NCBI RefSeq assembly: GCF_002902965.1
Contig: NZ_CP026106.1
Location: forward strand, 2,852,001-2,916,000
Direction: 5' to 3'
DNA: 64,000 bases
DNA from: Paraburkholderia hospita
Lineage (GTDB): Bacteria; Pseudomonadota; Gammaproteobacteria; Burkholderiales; Burkholderiaceae
Numbering within the stretch: position 1 is the stretch's first letter; each line of letters begins with the position of its first letter. The notes under the pieces are model-generated. The model did not search any database, had not been told where the DNA came from, and worked only from the letters and a program-made list of their open reading frames with translations. Position numbers and translations under genes: made by a program. Below, piece by piece: positions 1-8,354 of this stretch.

Positions 1-155
1 CGCGCGCCGTCGCGCGCTCGCCGCCACTTGATGGAAAGCCATCATTTTTCGGCGTGAGGCTTCGCTCTCCTTCAACTATCTTTGTGCAAACGGAATGTGT
101 CCCTGAAGCGCTGCGCTGATGGGATTCCCGCAAATCACAAAGAAGGAGACGACTC
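1..155. promoter_or_regulatory. Upstream region of the moc-like operon
   Basis: No gene is visible before the first start codon. A strong Shine-Dalgarno AAGGAG at 143-148 sits 7 nt before the ATG at 156 and fixes that start. No convincing -35/-10 pair stands out, so the promoter may lie further upstream or the operon may begin outside the window. Confidence 0.5.
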
Positions 156-1190
156 ATGTCCTCGAGCTCTGCCGTCGACGGCGGCAGCACCGCCACGCCC
201 AGTCCCACCGATCCCTCCTTCGACGCACGCATCGCCGAGCAGTGGTATCAGCCGCGCATTCCGCGCGCGGTGCTCAAGGAACTGATGAAGCGCGACGATG
301 CGGCGGGCCTGCGCAATTTCATTCCGTGGTTCGCGTTGCTCGTCGCGTCCGGCGCGGTCGCGGCCTTCACATGGGGAACATGGTGGGCCATCCCTGCATT
401 CTTCGTGTACGGCACGATCTATTCGTCGAGCGACGCGCGCTGGCATGAGCTGTCGCACGGCACACCGTTCAAGACGCGCTGGATCAACGACGCGTTCTAT
501 CACCTGTCGTCGTTCATGACGATCCGCGAAGGCTACTGGTGGCGCTGGAGCCATGCGCGCCATCACACGCACACGTACTTTCAGATGCGCGACCCCGAGA
601 TCCAGGTCACGCGCCCGACCAAAGTGCTGCCCATCGTCGTGGATTTCGTGGGGCTGGTCGGCTGCACACTCGAAATCGGCAAGATCGTGCGTCATGCGTT
701 CGGCCGCGTCGATGCCGCCACCGACGCGTTTCTGCCCGCGAGCGAAAAGCCGAAAATGATCTGGTCGTGCCGTATCTATCTGGCCGTCGTGATCGGCACG
801 ATTGCACTCGCGGTCGCAATGCACAGCTTCCTGCCGCTGATGTTCGTATGGACGCCGCGCTTTTACGGCGGCTGGCTGCATCAACTGCTCGGCCTCACGC
901 AGCATGCGGGGCTCGCTGTCAACGTGAAGGATCACCGGCTGAACACGCGCACCGTGCAGACCAACTTCGTGTTCCGCTTTCTCTATCTGAACATGAACTA
1001 TCACCTCGAACATCATTTGCTGCCGATGGTGCCGTTCCATGCGCTGCCGCGCCTTCACGAAGCGATCAAGGAGCAGTTGCCACCCGCGTACCCAAGCGTG
1101 TATGCCGCGTATCGCGAGATGCTGCCCGCGTTGTGGAAGCAGCGCACCGACCCGACGCACGTGATCGAGCGGACCCTTCCCGCAGCGTGA
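156..1190 (+). CDS. mocD: Membrane fatty-acid-desaturase-like oxygenase, MocD type
   Basis: This 344-residue protein is an integral-membrane, non-haem di-iron oxygenase of the fatty acid desaturase/alkane hydroxylase superfamily. The three histidine boxes are visible: HELSH at 97-101, HARHHTH at 133-139 and HLEHH at 283-287. An extra His lies at 250. Hydrophobic segments lie around residues 55-90 and 205-232. A strong Shine-Dalgarno supports the start. It is followed by a Rieske ferredoxin and a ferredoxin reductase, the electron-supply pair seen with MocD in rhizobial rhizopine catabolism, where MocDEF removes the O-methyl group of 3-O-methyl-scyllo-inosamine. The family and redox context are clear; the substrate is inferred. 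A fatty acid desaturase is the main alternative, but the sugar-isomerase, LacI and dehydrogenase neighbours argue against it. Confidence 0.85.
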   Translation: MSSSSAVDGGSTATPSPTDPSFDARIAEQWYQPRIPRAVLKELMKRDDAAGLRNFIPWFALLVASGAVAAFTWGTWWAIPAFFVYGTIYSSSDARWHELSHGTPFKTRWINDAFYHLSSFMTIREGYWWRWSHARHHTHTYFQMRDPEIQVTRPTKVLPIVVDFVGLVGCTLEIGKIVRHAFGRVDAATDAFLPASEKPKMIWSCRIYLAVVIGTIALAVAMHSFLPLMFVWTPRFYGGWLHQLLGLTQHAGLAVNVKDHRLNTRTVQTNFVFRFLYLNMNYHLEHHLLPMVPFHALPRLHEAIKEQLPPAYPSVYAAYREMLPALWKQRTDPTHVIERTLPAA

Positions 1191-1231
1191 TCGCCGCGAC
1201 CAACGCACAAAGAACATTGGAGGAGATAGCC

Positions 1232-1579
1232 ATGAGCGTCGAAACGAATGCAAAGGTCCACTGGATTGCCGCTTGCGCGCCCGACGATATCGACGAGGAA
1301 GACGTGATGCGCTTCGATCACGATGGCGCGAGCTACGCGGTCTATCGCATCGCGGAAGGCTACTACGCATCGGATGGCTGGTGCACGCATGAGCAGGCGC
1401 ATCTCGCCGATGGCTTCGTCGTCAATCGCGAGATCGAATGTCCGCTGCATCAAGGGCGCTTTGACATTCCGAGCGGCAAGGCGAAGAGCGCGCCCGTTTG
1501 CGTGCATCTGAAGACCTATCCGGTGCGCGTCGAAGAGGGCGAAGTTCTGCTCGGCCTTCCCGTACAGGACGCATCATGA
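1232..1579 (+). CDS. mocE: MocE-family Rieske [2Fe-2S] ferredoxin
   Basis: This 115-residue Rieske-type ferredoxin carries electrons to the upstream membrane oxygenase. Cluster ligands are C51-x-H53 and C70-x-x-H73, the two-Cys/two-His pattern of Rieske domains. The ATG at 1232 is preceded by GGAGGA with good spacing. Its stop overlaps the next start in an ATGA at 1576-1579, so it should be translationally coupled to the reductase. The length and lack of a catalytic domain show a stand-alone ferredoxin and not an oxygenase alpha subunit. A NirD-like small subunit is a less likely reading given the neighbours. Confidence 0.9.
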   Translation: MSVETNAKVHWIAACAPDDIDEEDVMRFDHDGASYAVYRIAEGYYASDGWCTHEQAHLADGFVVNREIECPLHQGRFDIPSGKAKSAPVCVHLKTYPVRVEEGEVLLGLPVQDAS

Positions 1580-2823
1580 GCGCGCAACCCGCGATGGTGA
1601 TTGTCGGCGCAGGCCAATGCGGCGTGCGCACCGCAGCCGCGCTGCGCGAGAACGGCTGGGAGGGCGAAATAACACTGCTCGGCAACGAAGGCTCGGCACC
1701 GTACGACCGGCCGCCGCTGTCGAAAGCCGTGCTGCTCGGCGAACGCAGCACCGCGCAATGCGCGTTCTACGACGACGCGTTCTATCGCGACCAGCGCATC
1801 GACTTACGCGTCGATGCCTGCGTGCAGCAGATCGATCGCGGCGCGCGCAAGGTCGTGTTGCGCGACGCACGCACGATCGACTATCAGCGTCTGCTGATCG
1901 CGACGGGCGCCGAGCCGCGGCGGCTCGACGTGCCGGGCGCGAATCTCGATGGCGTGCATCTGCTGCGCACTGCAAGCGATGCCAACGCGCTCGCCGAAGT
2001 ATTGCAGCCCGCACGGCGCATTGCGATTGTCGGCGCGGGCTTCATCGGCCTTGAAGTTGCCGCATCCGCTGTGGCGCGCGGCTGTGAAGTGGTCGTCATC
2101 GAAGCCGGCGCGCGCGCGTTGATGCGCGCGGTGCCGGAAGTCGTGGCGGGCTATCTGATCGACAGGCATCGCCAGATGGGCGTGCAGATCCATTTCGCCG
2201 CGCAGATCGATCGCCTGCTTGGCAGCACGCGCGTGTCGGGCGTCAAGCTCAAGGACGGCACGCAGATCGACTGCGATTGCGTCGTGGTCGGCATTGGCGT
2301 AAAGCCGCGCACGGAACTCGCGGAAGCGGCAGGCATCGATGTCGCGGACGGCATCGCCGTCGACGACACTTTGCGCACGAACGACCCGCATATCTTCGCA
2401 GCGGGCGACGTGTGCTCGTTTCCGCACCGTCTGTTCAGGCGGCGCATCCGGCTCGAATGCTGGAAGAACGCCGAAGATCACGCGCGCATCGTCGCGCGCA
2501 ACATGCTGGAGCGCGGCGAGACGTATTCGGAAGTGCCGTGGTTCTGGTCGAATCAGTACGACATGACGATCCAGATTGCCGGCCTGCCCGCGTTCGGTGT
2601 AGAGAGCGTGGTGCGCGAAACGGGCGACACGTCGCGCATTTTCTTCGCGCTCGATCGCGACGGCGTGCTGGTCGGCGCAAGCGGTGTCGGCAAGGTCAGC
2701 GAGATCGCGCGCGATGTGCGCGTCGCACAGACCCTGATCGGGCAGCGCGCCTGCATCGAGCCGGCATTGCTCGAAGATCGCAGCGTCAAACTGAAGGGAC
2801 TCGTCGCCGCGGAGGCGCTATGA
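1576..2823 (+). CDS. mocF: FAD-dependent ferredoxin reductase, MocF type
   Basis: This 415-residue pyridine-nucleotide-disulfide-type oxidoreductase resembles ferredoxin reductases of Rieske oxygenase systems such as BphA4 and CamA. An FAD-binding GAGQCG motif sits near residue 11 and a second Rossmann motif, GAGFIG, near residue 155. The FAD-contact segment ending in AAGDVC is near residue 275, and a reductase C-terminal domain follows. It would pass electrons from NAD(P)H to the Rieske protein encoded just before it. The start overlaps the mocE stop by 4 nt, and its own stop overlaps the next ATG, so the first genes form one tightly coupled operon. NADH versus NADPH preference cannot be told here. 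Confidence 0.88.
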   Translation: MSAQPAMVIVGAGQCGVRTAAALRENGWEGEITLLGNEGSAPYDRPPLSKAVLLGERSTAQCAFYDDAFYRDQRIDLRVDACVQQIDRGARKVVLRDARTIDYQRLLIATGAEPRRLDVPGANLDGVHLLRTASDANALAEVLQPARRIAIVGAGFIGLEVAASAVARGCEVVVIEAGARALMRAVPEVVAGYLIDRHRQMGVQIHFAAQIDRLLGSTRVSGVKLKDGTQIDCDCVVVGIGVKPRTELAEAAGIDVADGIAVDDTLRTNDPHIFAAGDVCSFPHRLFRRRIRLECWKNAEDHARIVARNMLERGETYSEVPWFWSNQYDMTIQIAGLPAFGVESVVRETGDTSRIFFALDRDGVLVGASGVGKVSEIARDVRVAQTLIGQRACIEPALLEDRSVKLKGLVAAEAL

Positions 2824-3686
2824 CGCAACGGCTCGCCGTGTATCAGTCGCTGTGGGCGATGGAGCGGCGGCATACCGACGACTTCGAGCGCACGCTCGAA
2901 GAGAACGTCGCGATGATCGCGCAAGCGGGATTCGAAGGCGTGAGCACATCGTATGGCTCGCGCGAAGACGTGCGGCGTCTTTCGCAAGTGCTTGCGCAAT
3001 ATGGCCTGCAAGCAGAGGCGCAATGCTTTCCGCGCACCGTCGAAGACCTGTGCCCGATACTCGAACATGCTGTCGAGTTCGGCGCGCATCATATCGACTT
3101 GCAACCGGACGTGCGGCCGCGCCGTGTCGCCGATGCGCTCGAACTGATCGACGGCTGGCAGCGGCTCGCGGAACAGGTGGACATTCCCGTCTACATCGAA
3201 ACGCATCGCGACCGCATGACGACCGACCTGCACTTCACGCTCGATCTGCTCGACGCTCGGCCCGATCTGCGTCTGCTTGGCGATCTGTCGCATTACCTCG
3301 TCGGCCGTGAATTCGCGTGGCCCGTGAACGAAGCAAACGAAGCGGCGATGCAACGAATCATCGATCATTCGTGGGCGTTTCATGGACGCGTCGCGAGCCG
3401 CGAGCAGGTGCAGATCGAAATTTCTTTCGAGCCGCACCGCATGTGGGTCGATCTGTTCCTGCGCTGGTGGCGCGACGGTTTCGTGTCGTGGCGCAAGCGC
3501 GCCGGACCTGACGACACGCTCGTCTTCACCTGCGAACTCGGGCCGAAGCCTTACGCGATCATCGGTCGCGACGGCAACGACACGACAGACCGCTGGGCCG
3601 AATCGCTATTGATGCGCGACTGGATACGCGAGTTGTGGAACGAAGTGACGCAGCAGGAAGCGGTTGCGCTCGACGCTAGTCCGTAA
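2820..3686 (+). CDS. Sugar phosphate isomerase/epimerase-like TIM-barrel protein
   Basis: This 288-residue protein has the look of an AP-endonuclease-2/xylose-isomerase-like TIM barrel, the fold of IolE, IolI and MocC. Acidic and His residues typical of the metal site occur along the chain (HHIDLQP near 94, YIETHRD near 125, GDLSHYLVG near 155, EISFEPHRMW near 200). It starts inside the mocF stop (ATGA) and so is the fourth gene of the operon. Given the MocDEF-like system, an inositol- or inosose-related isomerisation or dehydration is plausible, but the reaction is inferred. Its 3' end overlaps the convergent LacI gene by 11 bp. Confidence 0.75.
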   Translation: MTQRLAVYQSLWAMERRHTDDFERTLEENVAMIAQAGFEGVSTSYGSREDVRRLSQVLAQYGLQAEAQCFPRTVEDLCPILEHAVEFGAHHIDLQPDVRPRRVADALELIDGWQRLAEQVDIPVYIETHRDRMTTDLHFTLDLLDARPDLRLLGDLSHYLVGREFAWPVNEANEAAMQRIIDHSWAFHGRVASREQVQIEISFEPHRMWVDLFLRWWRDGFVSWRKRAGPDDTLVFTCELGPKPYAIIGRDGNDTTDRWAESLLMRDWIRELWNEVTQQEAVALDASP

Positions 3687-4713
3687 GCGGCAGGTTCTCG
3701 CGCAGCAGCACCGTTACGGGAATCTGCTGCGCCAACGTCACGCCGGGATCGCGATGATAGTGACGCAGGATCACTTCGATCGAATGCAGCGCTTCGCCCA
3801 CGGGGTTCTGGTCGAGCACCGCATCGAGCACGCCTTCGATCAGAAGACGCCGCGACGTGTCGTTGAGTTCGTGCCCGATCAGCACCGTCTTGTGCACACG
3901 GTCGAGCGTGCGCAACACGTTGCCGATGCCTTCGTCGCCAACCGAGATGTTGTAGATGCCGCGCAGATCCGGATAGCGGCGAAACGCGTCGCGCGCGAGA
4001 CTTTCGGTGATCGACGATTGCTCGCGGCTCTCCACGGTCTCGACGATGTCGCAACTCGGAAAGCGCCGACGCAGCACAGAACGAAAACCGCTTTCACGTT
4101 CTTCATGGCCAAGAAAGTCATGCATGCCCGTCATCACCAGCACCTTGCCGCCCGCGTCGCCGAGAAAGCGGCCCATCAGCTCGCCAGCGACGCGCCCCGC
4201 ACAGCGATTGTCGATGCCCACATAAGCGAGCCTGCCCGTGCCGGGCAGATCGCTCGCGAGCGTCACGACAGGCATTCTGTGGCTCACGTGACGCAGCGCC
4301 GCCGTGATATCCGGGTGCTCATACGCAACGATCACGAGCGCATCGGCCTTGCGCGTCGCGCGCTCGATCGTCTCGACGACGGCCTGCGGCTCGAGGCTGT
4401 CGAAGTACGTCACGGCGCAAATCACGCGCTGCGTTTCGAAGGTCTTTTGCGCGAGTTCGAAGCCCTGCTTCAGATGCACGTAATACTGCGCGACGGGCTG
4501 CTGCAACAGGATCGCGATGCGCAGCCAGCGCACCGACACCGCTTCGAGCGCGCGATCGATCTTCAGCTTGCGCGCCCATTCGAGCACGCGCGTTTCCTTG
4601 TCGCGCGAGACGCCGCCGCGCCCGTTCAATACCCGATCGACTGTCGCCTCGCTGACACCCGCTGCACGGGCAATGTCAGTCATGCTCGTCTTGCGGCGGC
4701 GCGTATCGGACAT
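3676..4713 (-). CDS. LacI-family transcriptional regulator
   Basis: This is a LacI/GalR repressor of about 345 residues. It has an N-terminal HTH (SMTDIARAAGVSEATVDRVLNG) and a periplasmic-binding-protein-like sensor domain of the sugar-binding type. I chose the ATG at 4713 because only about ten residues precede the HTH and a weak GAAG precedes it; in-frame ATGs at 4737 and 4746 are alternatives. It converges on the isomerase gene and diverges from the dehydrogenase gene, so it is well placed to control the catabolic cluster in response to a sugar or cyclitol. A short palindrome CAACGTTG at 4803-4810 in the divergent gap is a possible half of its operator, too short to rely on. Confidence 0.88.
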   Translation of the reverse strand: MSDTRRRKTSMTDIARAAGVSEATVDRVLNGRGGVSRDKETRVLEWARKLKIDRALEAVSVRWLRIAILLQQPVAQYYVHLKQGFELAQKTFETQRVICAVTYFDSLEPQAVVETIERATRKADALVIVAYEHPDITAALRHVSHRMPVVTLASDLPGTGRLAYVGIDNRCAGRVAGELMGRFLGDAGGKVLVMTGMHDFLGHEERESGFRSVLRRRFPSCDIVETVESREQSSITESLARDAFRRYPDLRGIYNISVGDEGIGNVLRTLDRVHKTVLIGHELNDTSRRLLIEGVLDAVLDQNPVGEALHSIEVILRHYHRDPGVTLAQQIPVTVLLRENLPLTD

Positions 4714-4823
4714 GGCTGGCTTCGTTGTAGTCGGCATACGCGCCATGATCGCATCGACGCCGCGCGCGCAGCAAGCCGAGATATTCACTATCCATCGCAG
4801 TACAACGTTGAAGGAGACAGTGC

Positions 4824-5651
4824 ATGGAGCAATTCGATTCGAAGGTCGCGATTGTCACGGGCGGATCGCAAGGCCTGGGCGCCGCAATCGCCGCATTGTT
4901 CATCGAACGCGGTGCACGTGGCGTCGTCATTTGCGGACGCGCGAAAGAAAAAGGCGAAGCGAAAGCGCACGAGCTGAGCCGGCTTGGTGAGGCGCGCGGT
5001 GCAAAAGTCGTGTTCGTGCAGGCGGATCTCGCGAATGTCGATGATTGCCGCAAGGTCGTCGCTGCCGCCGATCAGCACTTCGGCCGTGTCGATGTACTCG
5101 TCAATGCAGCGGCGCTCACCGATCGCGGCACGATACTCGATACCGATCCCGCGCTATTCGACCGCATGTTCGCGACCAATGTGCGCGCGCCGTTCTTTCT
5201 GATGCAGGAGACGATACGCGTGATGCTGCGCGAGCGGATCGAAGGCACGATCGTCAACATCGGCTCGATGTCGGCGATGGCCGGGCAGCCCTTCATCTCC
5301 GCGTATTGCGCATCGAAAGCCGCGCTCGCGACGCTCACGCAAAACACCGCATATGCGCTGTTGCGCAATCGCATCCGCGTGAATGGATTGAATCTGGGCT
5401 GGATGGCGTCGGACGGCGAAGACCGCATTCAACGGGAATTTCATGGCGCCGCCGACGACTGGTTAAAACAGGCCGCCGCCGCGCAACCATTCGGCCGTCT
5501 GATCGACCCTGCCGAAGCAGCGCGCGCCGTCGCATTTCTGGCCAGCAGCGAATCGGGCTTGATGACGGGCTCGATCGTCAACTTCGATCAGTCGATCTGG
5601 GGCGCGTATGAAGATGCGCCGCATCCCGCCGAGCCCATGAAGAACGTTTGA
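4824..5651 (+). CDS. Short-chain dehydrogenase/reductase
   Basis: This 275-residue classical SDR has TGGSQGLG (12-19), NAA at 94-96, Asn119, the catalytic Ser near 148-150 and YCASK (Tyr161, Lys165). It should oxidise or reduce an alcohol/ketone with NAD(P). A good Shine-Dalgarno (AAGGAG) precedes the ATG. It lies divergent to the LacI regulator and next to the MocDEF-like genes, which suggests oxidation of a polyol or cyclitol intermediate, comparable to the dehydrogenase step of inositol or rhizopine catabolism. The substrate is inference; the SDR assignment is secure. Confidence 0.88.
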   Translation: MEQFDSKVAIVTGGSQGLGAAIAALFIERGARGVVICGRAKEKGEAKAHELSRLGEARGAKVVFVQADLANVDDCRKVVAAADQHFGRVDVLVNAAALTDRGTILDTDPALFDRMFATNVRAPFFLMQETIRVMLRERIEGTIVNIGSMSAMAGQPFISAYCASKAALATLTQNTAYALLRNRIRVNGLNLGWMASDGEDRIQREFHGAADDWLKQAAAAQPFGRLIDPAEAARAVAFLASSESGLMTGSIVNFDQSIWGAYEDAPHPAEPMKNV

Positions 5652-5658
5652 ATCGACC

Positions 5659-5691
5659 TGCCTGCTGCGGTCGCTGCGAACGCAGCAGGCA
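5659..5691. terminator. Inverted repeat between convergent genes
   Basis: A perfect 11-bp stem (5659-5669 with 5681-5691) and 11-nt loop lie just after the dehydrogenase stop and before the convergent LysR stop. There is no clear T-run on either side, so a bidirectional terminator is likely but not certain. Confidence 0.6.
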
Positions 5692-5701
5692 AACACCCGG
5701 G

Positions 5702-6619
5702 TCAGTCGTGCTTGCTAGCCAGATCGGGGTTCTTGTGCGCGATCTCCGATACCCAGTCGACAAACGCGCGCAGCCGCGAACTGAGATTGCGGCGATGCGG
5801 GTAGACGACGGAGAGCGGCGTCGTCGGGCTGTCGTAGTCGGTGAGGATTTCGGTCAGCGCGCCCTGCCGGATCAACTCGGACACCATGAAGCGCGACGGC
5901 TGGATGATGCCGTGGCCCAGTGCGGCCGCGTTGATATAGACGGAGCCGTCGTTCACGGCGAGCACGCTCTTCATCTGTACCTTCACGACTTCGCCGCCGA
6001 CGTTGTACTCGAACGGAAACGTTCTGCCCGAGCGCGCTGATACGTAGTTCACGGCCTGATGCTCGCTGAGTTCTTCGAGCGTCTTCGGCGTGCCGTGCCG
6101 TTCCAGATAGGCGGGTGACGCGCACGTGACGATGCGCGCGCTGCCGATGCGCTTGGCAACCAGGCTCGATTCTTCGAGCATGCCCATGCGGATCACGCAA
6201 TCCACGCCGTCCTGGATCAGATCGATATTGCGATCCGCGAGACCGAGGCGCACGTCGATTTCCGGAAAGCGTTGATAAAAGTCGTCGAGCGAAGGCAGTA
6301 GCAGTGCGCGCGCAAGCGTGCCCGACGTATCGACGCGAATCGTGCCCGCCGGACTTTCCCGCTTGTTCGACAGCGACGATTCGGCGTCCGCCACTTCGGC
6401 GAGGATGCGCACGCACCGATCGTAGAACAGCGCGCCGTCTTCCGTCACGCTCACCTGCCGCGTCGAACGGTTCAGCAGGCGCACGCCGACATGCTCTTCG
6501 AGCGCCTGAATCGTCCTGCTCACCTTTGCGCGCGGCAAATCGAGCATTTCCGATACCTTCGAAAAGCTGTTCGCGTCCACCACGCGAGTGAAGATCTCCA
6601 TTGCCTCAAAGCGATCCAT
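5702..6619 (-). CDS. LysR-family transcriptional regulator
   Basis: This 305-residue LysR regulator has an N-terminal winged HTH (residues about 1-60) and a substrate-binding domain. It belongs to the CrgA/DsdC-like branch that begins MDRFEAMEIF. The ATG at 6619 matches the usual family N-terminus; sequence further upstream does not look coding. It is convergent with the dehydrogenase gene and has no divergent target directly next to it, since 750 bp of non-coding DNA follow upstream. Its regulon cannot be told from the sequence. Confidence 0.88.
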   Translation of the reverse strand: MDRFEAMEIFTRVVDANSFSKVSEMLDLPRAKVSRTIQALEEHVGVRLLNRSTRQVSVTEDGALFYDRCVRILAEVADAESSLSNKRESPAGTIRVDTSGTLARALLLPSLDDFYQRFPEIDVRLGLADRNIDLIQDGVDCVIRMGMLEESSLVAKRIGSARIVTCASPAYLERHGTPKTLEELSEHQAVNYVSARSGRTFPFEYNVGGEVVKVQMKSVLAVNDGSVYINAAALGHGIIQPSRFMVSELIRQGALTEILTDYDSPTTPLSVVYPHRRNLSSRLRAFVDWVSEIAHKNPDLASKHD

Positions 6620-7215
6620 TTCCTGTGCCCTGTCATTGTTTGGCGGCAACACCCTCTGCTGCGACAGACGTTGCCCAATCGAACGGAACGGCGTCAGCGC
6701 GTTCCGACTGCCGGCTGCATCTCGCGCGCAGCCTGACGGGTAGAAAAATAGCACGGAGAATATCGCCACGTACGAGAAAGGGCGCGAACGGCGGGGCTTT
6801 AGGGGTCGCTGCGCGGTCTATCGAGCGATGCGAGGGGCGCGCTCCAGTAAAAATCCCGACGTCGAAGACGGCTCGACAAACGCGTGGTGATTAACCAATT
6901 CGATCAATCATTAAGCAGCCACGTATGATTAATATTATTTATTCGAAGCACGCCCAGGTCATTCATCTTTAAAGCTGGATTTTATCTATGATTAGCGTTC
7001 CCCGCAGGGTGCCTGGAAAACGTTTTTAAAGCATGATCGTACGTATCAATGCGCCGCGAGTATCCCGTCTGACCTTGTCGGTAAAGGGCTAGCGCCTAAC
7101 CGCCACTTTCGCGAAGGCAAGTCAGCAGTATTTTCCTGGACGCCTGATTTACACACGAAATACTTGCCGCACATCAATCCGACAAAAGTACTTTGCGGCA
7201 TACTGTTAATTCCGA
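6620..7215. other. Long AT-rich intergenic region, no gene seen
   Basis: No credible coding frame lies between the LysR start and the promoter at 7216. From about 6880 to 7215 the DNA is clearly richer in A and T than its surroundings, with runs such as ATTAATATTATTTATT near 6927. It resembles a regulatory or H-NS-bound segment, or the scar of acquired DNA. I see no tRNA, terminator or repeat copy in it. Confidence 0.5.
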
Positions 7216-7244
7216 TTGAAATTTAAAAACCGCCGCATTAGGAT
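7216..7244 (+). promoter_or_regulatory. Predicted sigma-70 promoter
   Basis: TTGAAA at 7216-7221 and TAGGAT at 7239-7244 are separated by exactly 17 bp. They point at the small gene starting at 7373, leaving a leader of about 120 nt. That leader contains a GCGCAG-GCG-CTGCGC hairpin at 7342-7356 just before the ribosome binding site. Confidence 0.5.
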
Positions 7245-7372
7245 GAGAACCCCGTCGATGCCATAAGCATGGTTCGGGCTAAAAAACTTCCAAACATATT
7301 TGCTGGCTGCAAAGGCATTTGCAGATCACTAATGTCAGCAAGCGCAGGCGCTGCGCCTTTCAGGAGATACCC

Positions 7373-7570
7373 GTGCTGAGCCCACACGAATTTTCAACGC
7401 TCATGCTGATCAAGAACGCGACCTCCCAGTCCGATTTCGATCAGGCCGATCTGCTCGCGCTGGCCGACCGCGAGTTCATCACCATTGAACTGCCCGAGGC
7501 CAGTGTGACGCCCCGTCTCACGGACCGTGGACATGCGCTGCTGGCTCGTCTGGGCGGCGCGCCCCTATGA
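7373..7570 (+). CDS. Small conserved-looking hypothetical protein (65 aa)
   Basis: This short protein starts with GTG at 7373, chosen because AGGAG at 7362-7366 lies 6 nt upstream; the longer reading from 7319 has no such site. The sequence LSPHEFSTLMLIKNA followed by a C-terminal LTDRGHALLARL suggests a small winged-helix-like or helical protein. Its ending resembles the wing of MarR-type folds. I recall similar short proteins from Burkholderia genomes but can assign no function. It lies 132 bp before the phasin gene, perhaps in a separate unit. Confidence 0.6.
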   Translation: MLSPHEFSTLMLIKNATSQSDFDQADLLALADREFITIELPEASVTPRLTDRGHALLARLGGAPL

Positions 7571-7702
7571 CGCTGCCGGGTCACGCTCAGACAAGCGACA
7601 GGCAGCCAGCGGCAACTTTCCTTTGACCAGCGGGCGCGTCGATCTACGATCGCATCGACGCCAGCCGGTTATTTCGTGCATTCAACCTTGCGAGGCCATC
7701 CG

Positions 7703-8221
7703 ATGCTCACGACCATCGACGAACTGACTGCTGCACAGAAAGCCGGGGTTCAGACGTTCTTCAATATGACGAACGAGGCGGTGAGCGGCTTCGAGAAGCT
7801 CGTTCAGTTGAACCTCCGCGTCTTGCGCGAGGGCACGCAGCGCGCGACGAACGCGCTCGCCAACGGCGAGGCGCCGGGCATCGCTGCCGCCAGCCGCGGC
7901 GATTTGTCGGTTATCGAACGTGCCGCGCTCTATAACCGCCAGGTGTTCGACATCATCGCCGGAACGCAGGCCGCCATCGTCAGGCATGCAACGGCGCAAT
8001 ACGAAAAGCAGATGAGCACGGTGCAAGTCGAGTTTGGCGACGCTGCGCAGCGCGCGCCCGCAGGCGCAGAGGTCGCGGTGACGGCGATGAACTCGGCGAT
8101 CACGGCAGCGAACGCATTCTATGAAAGTGTCTGGAAAACGGCTCAGCAGGCGGTCCAAACGGCCGAGAGCAATGTGAACGTGATGACACGCAGCGCGACG
8201 AGTGGTTCGCACGCCGCCTGA
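7703..8221 (+). CDS. phaP: Phasin, polyhydroxyalkanoate granule-associated protein
   Basis: This 172-residue protein is almost all helical and amphipathic, with the family pattern of an N-terminal TIDELTAAQKAGVQTFF segment followed by EKLVQLNLRVLREG. It coats PHA storage granules and controls their size and number. There is no signal peptide, in line with a cytosolic granule protein. The ATG at 7703 follows GCGAGG; an upstream in-frame ATG at 7676 lacks a site. It is followed by a strong terminator, so it is likely the last gene of its unit. Several phasin paralogues are usual in Burkholderiaceae; which one this is cannot be decided. Confidence 0.9.
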   Translation: MLTTIDELTAAQKAGVQTFFNMTNEAVSGFEKLVQLNLRVLREGTQRATNALANGEAPGIAAASRGDLSVIERAALYNRQVFDIIAGTQAAIVRHATAQYEKQMSTVQVEFGDAAQRAPAGAEVAVTAMNSAITAANAFYESVWKTAQQAVQTAESNVNVMTRSATSGSHAA

Positions 8222-8287
8222 ACGGGCGACGCGCGACATGCAGTTTTGTAGGAAACCGGACGCGATCCCCGCGTCAGGCGCATTTTC

Positions 8288-8314
8288 AGCCCGCTTTCGA
8301 GCGGGCTTTTTTTT
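8288..8314 (+). terminator. Rho-independent terminator of the phasin gene
   Basis: An AGCCCGCT/AGCGGGCT stem with a TTCG tetraloop is followed by a run of eight T. This is a textbook intrinsic terminator 66 bp after the phasin stop. Confidence 0.92.
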
Positions 8315-8354
8315 CGTCGCGTGCAGCGTAGCGTTCCATGCAAAGCCAGGTCGA

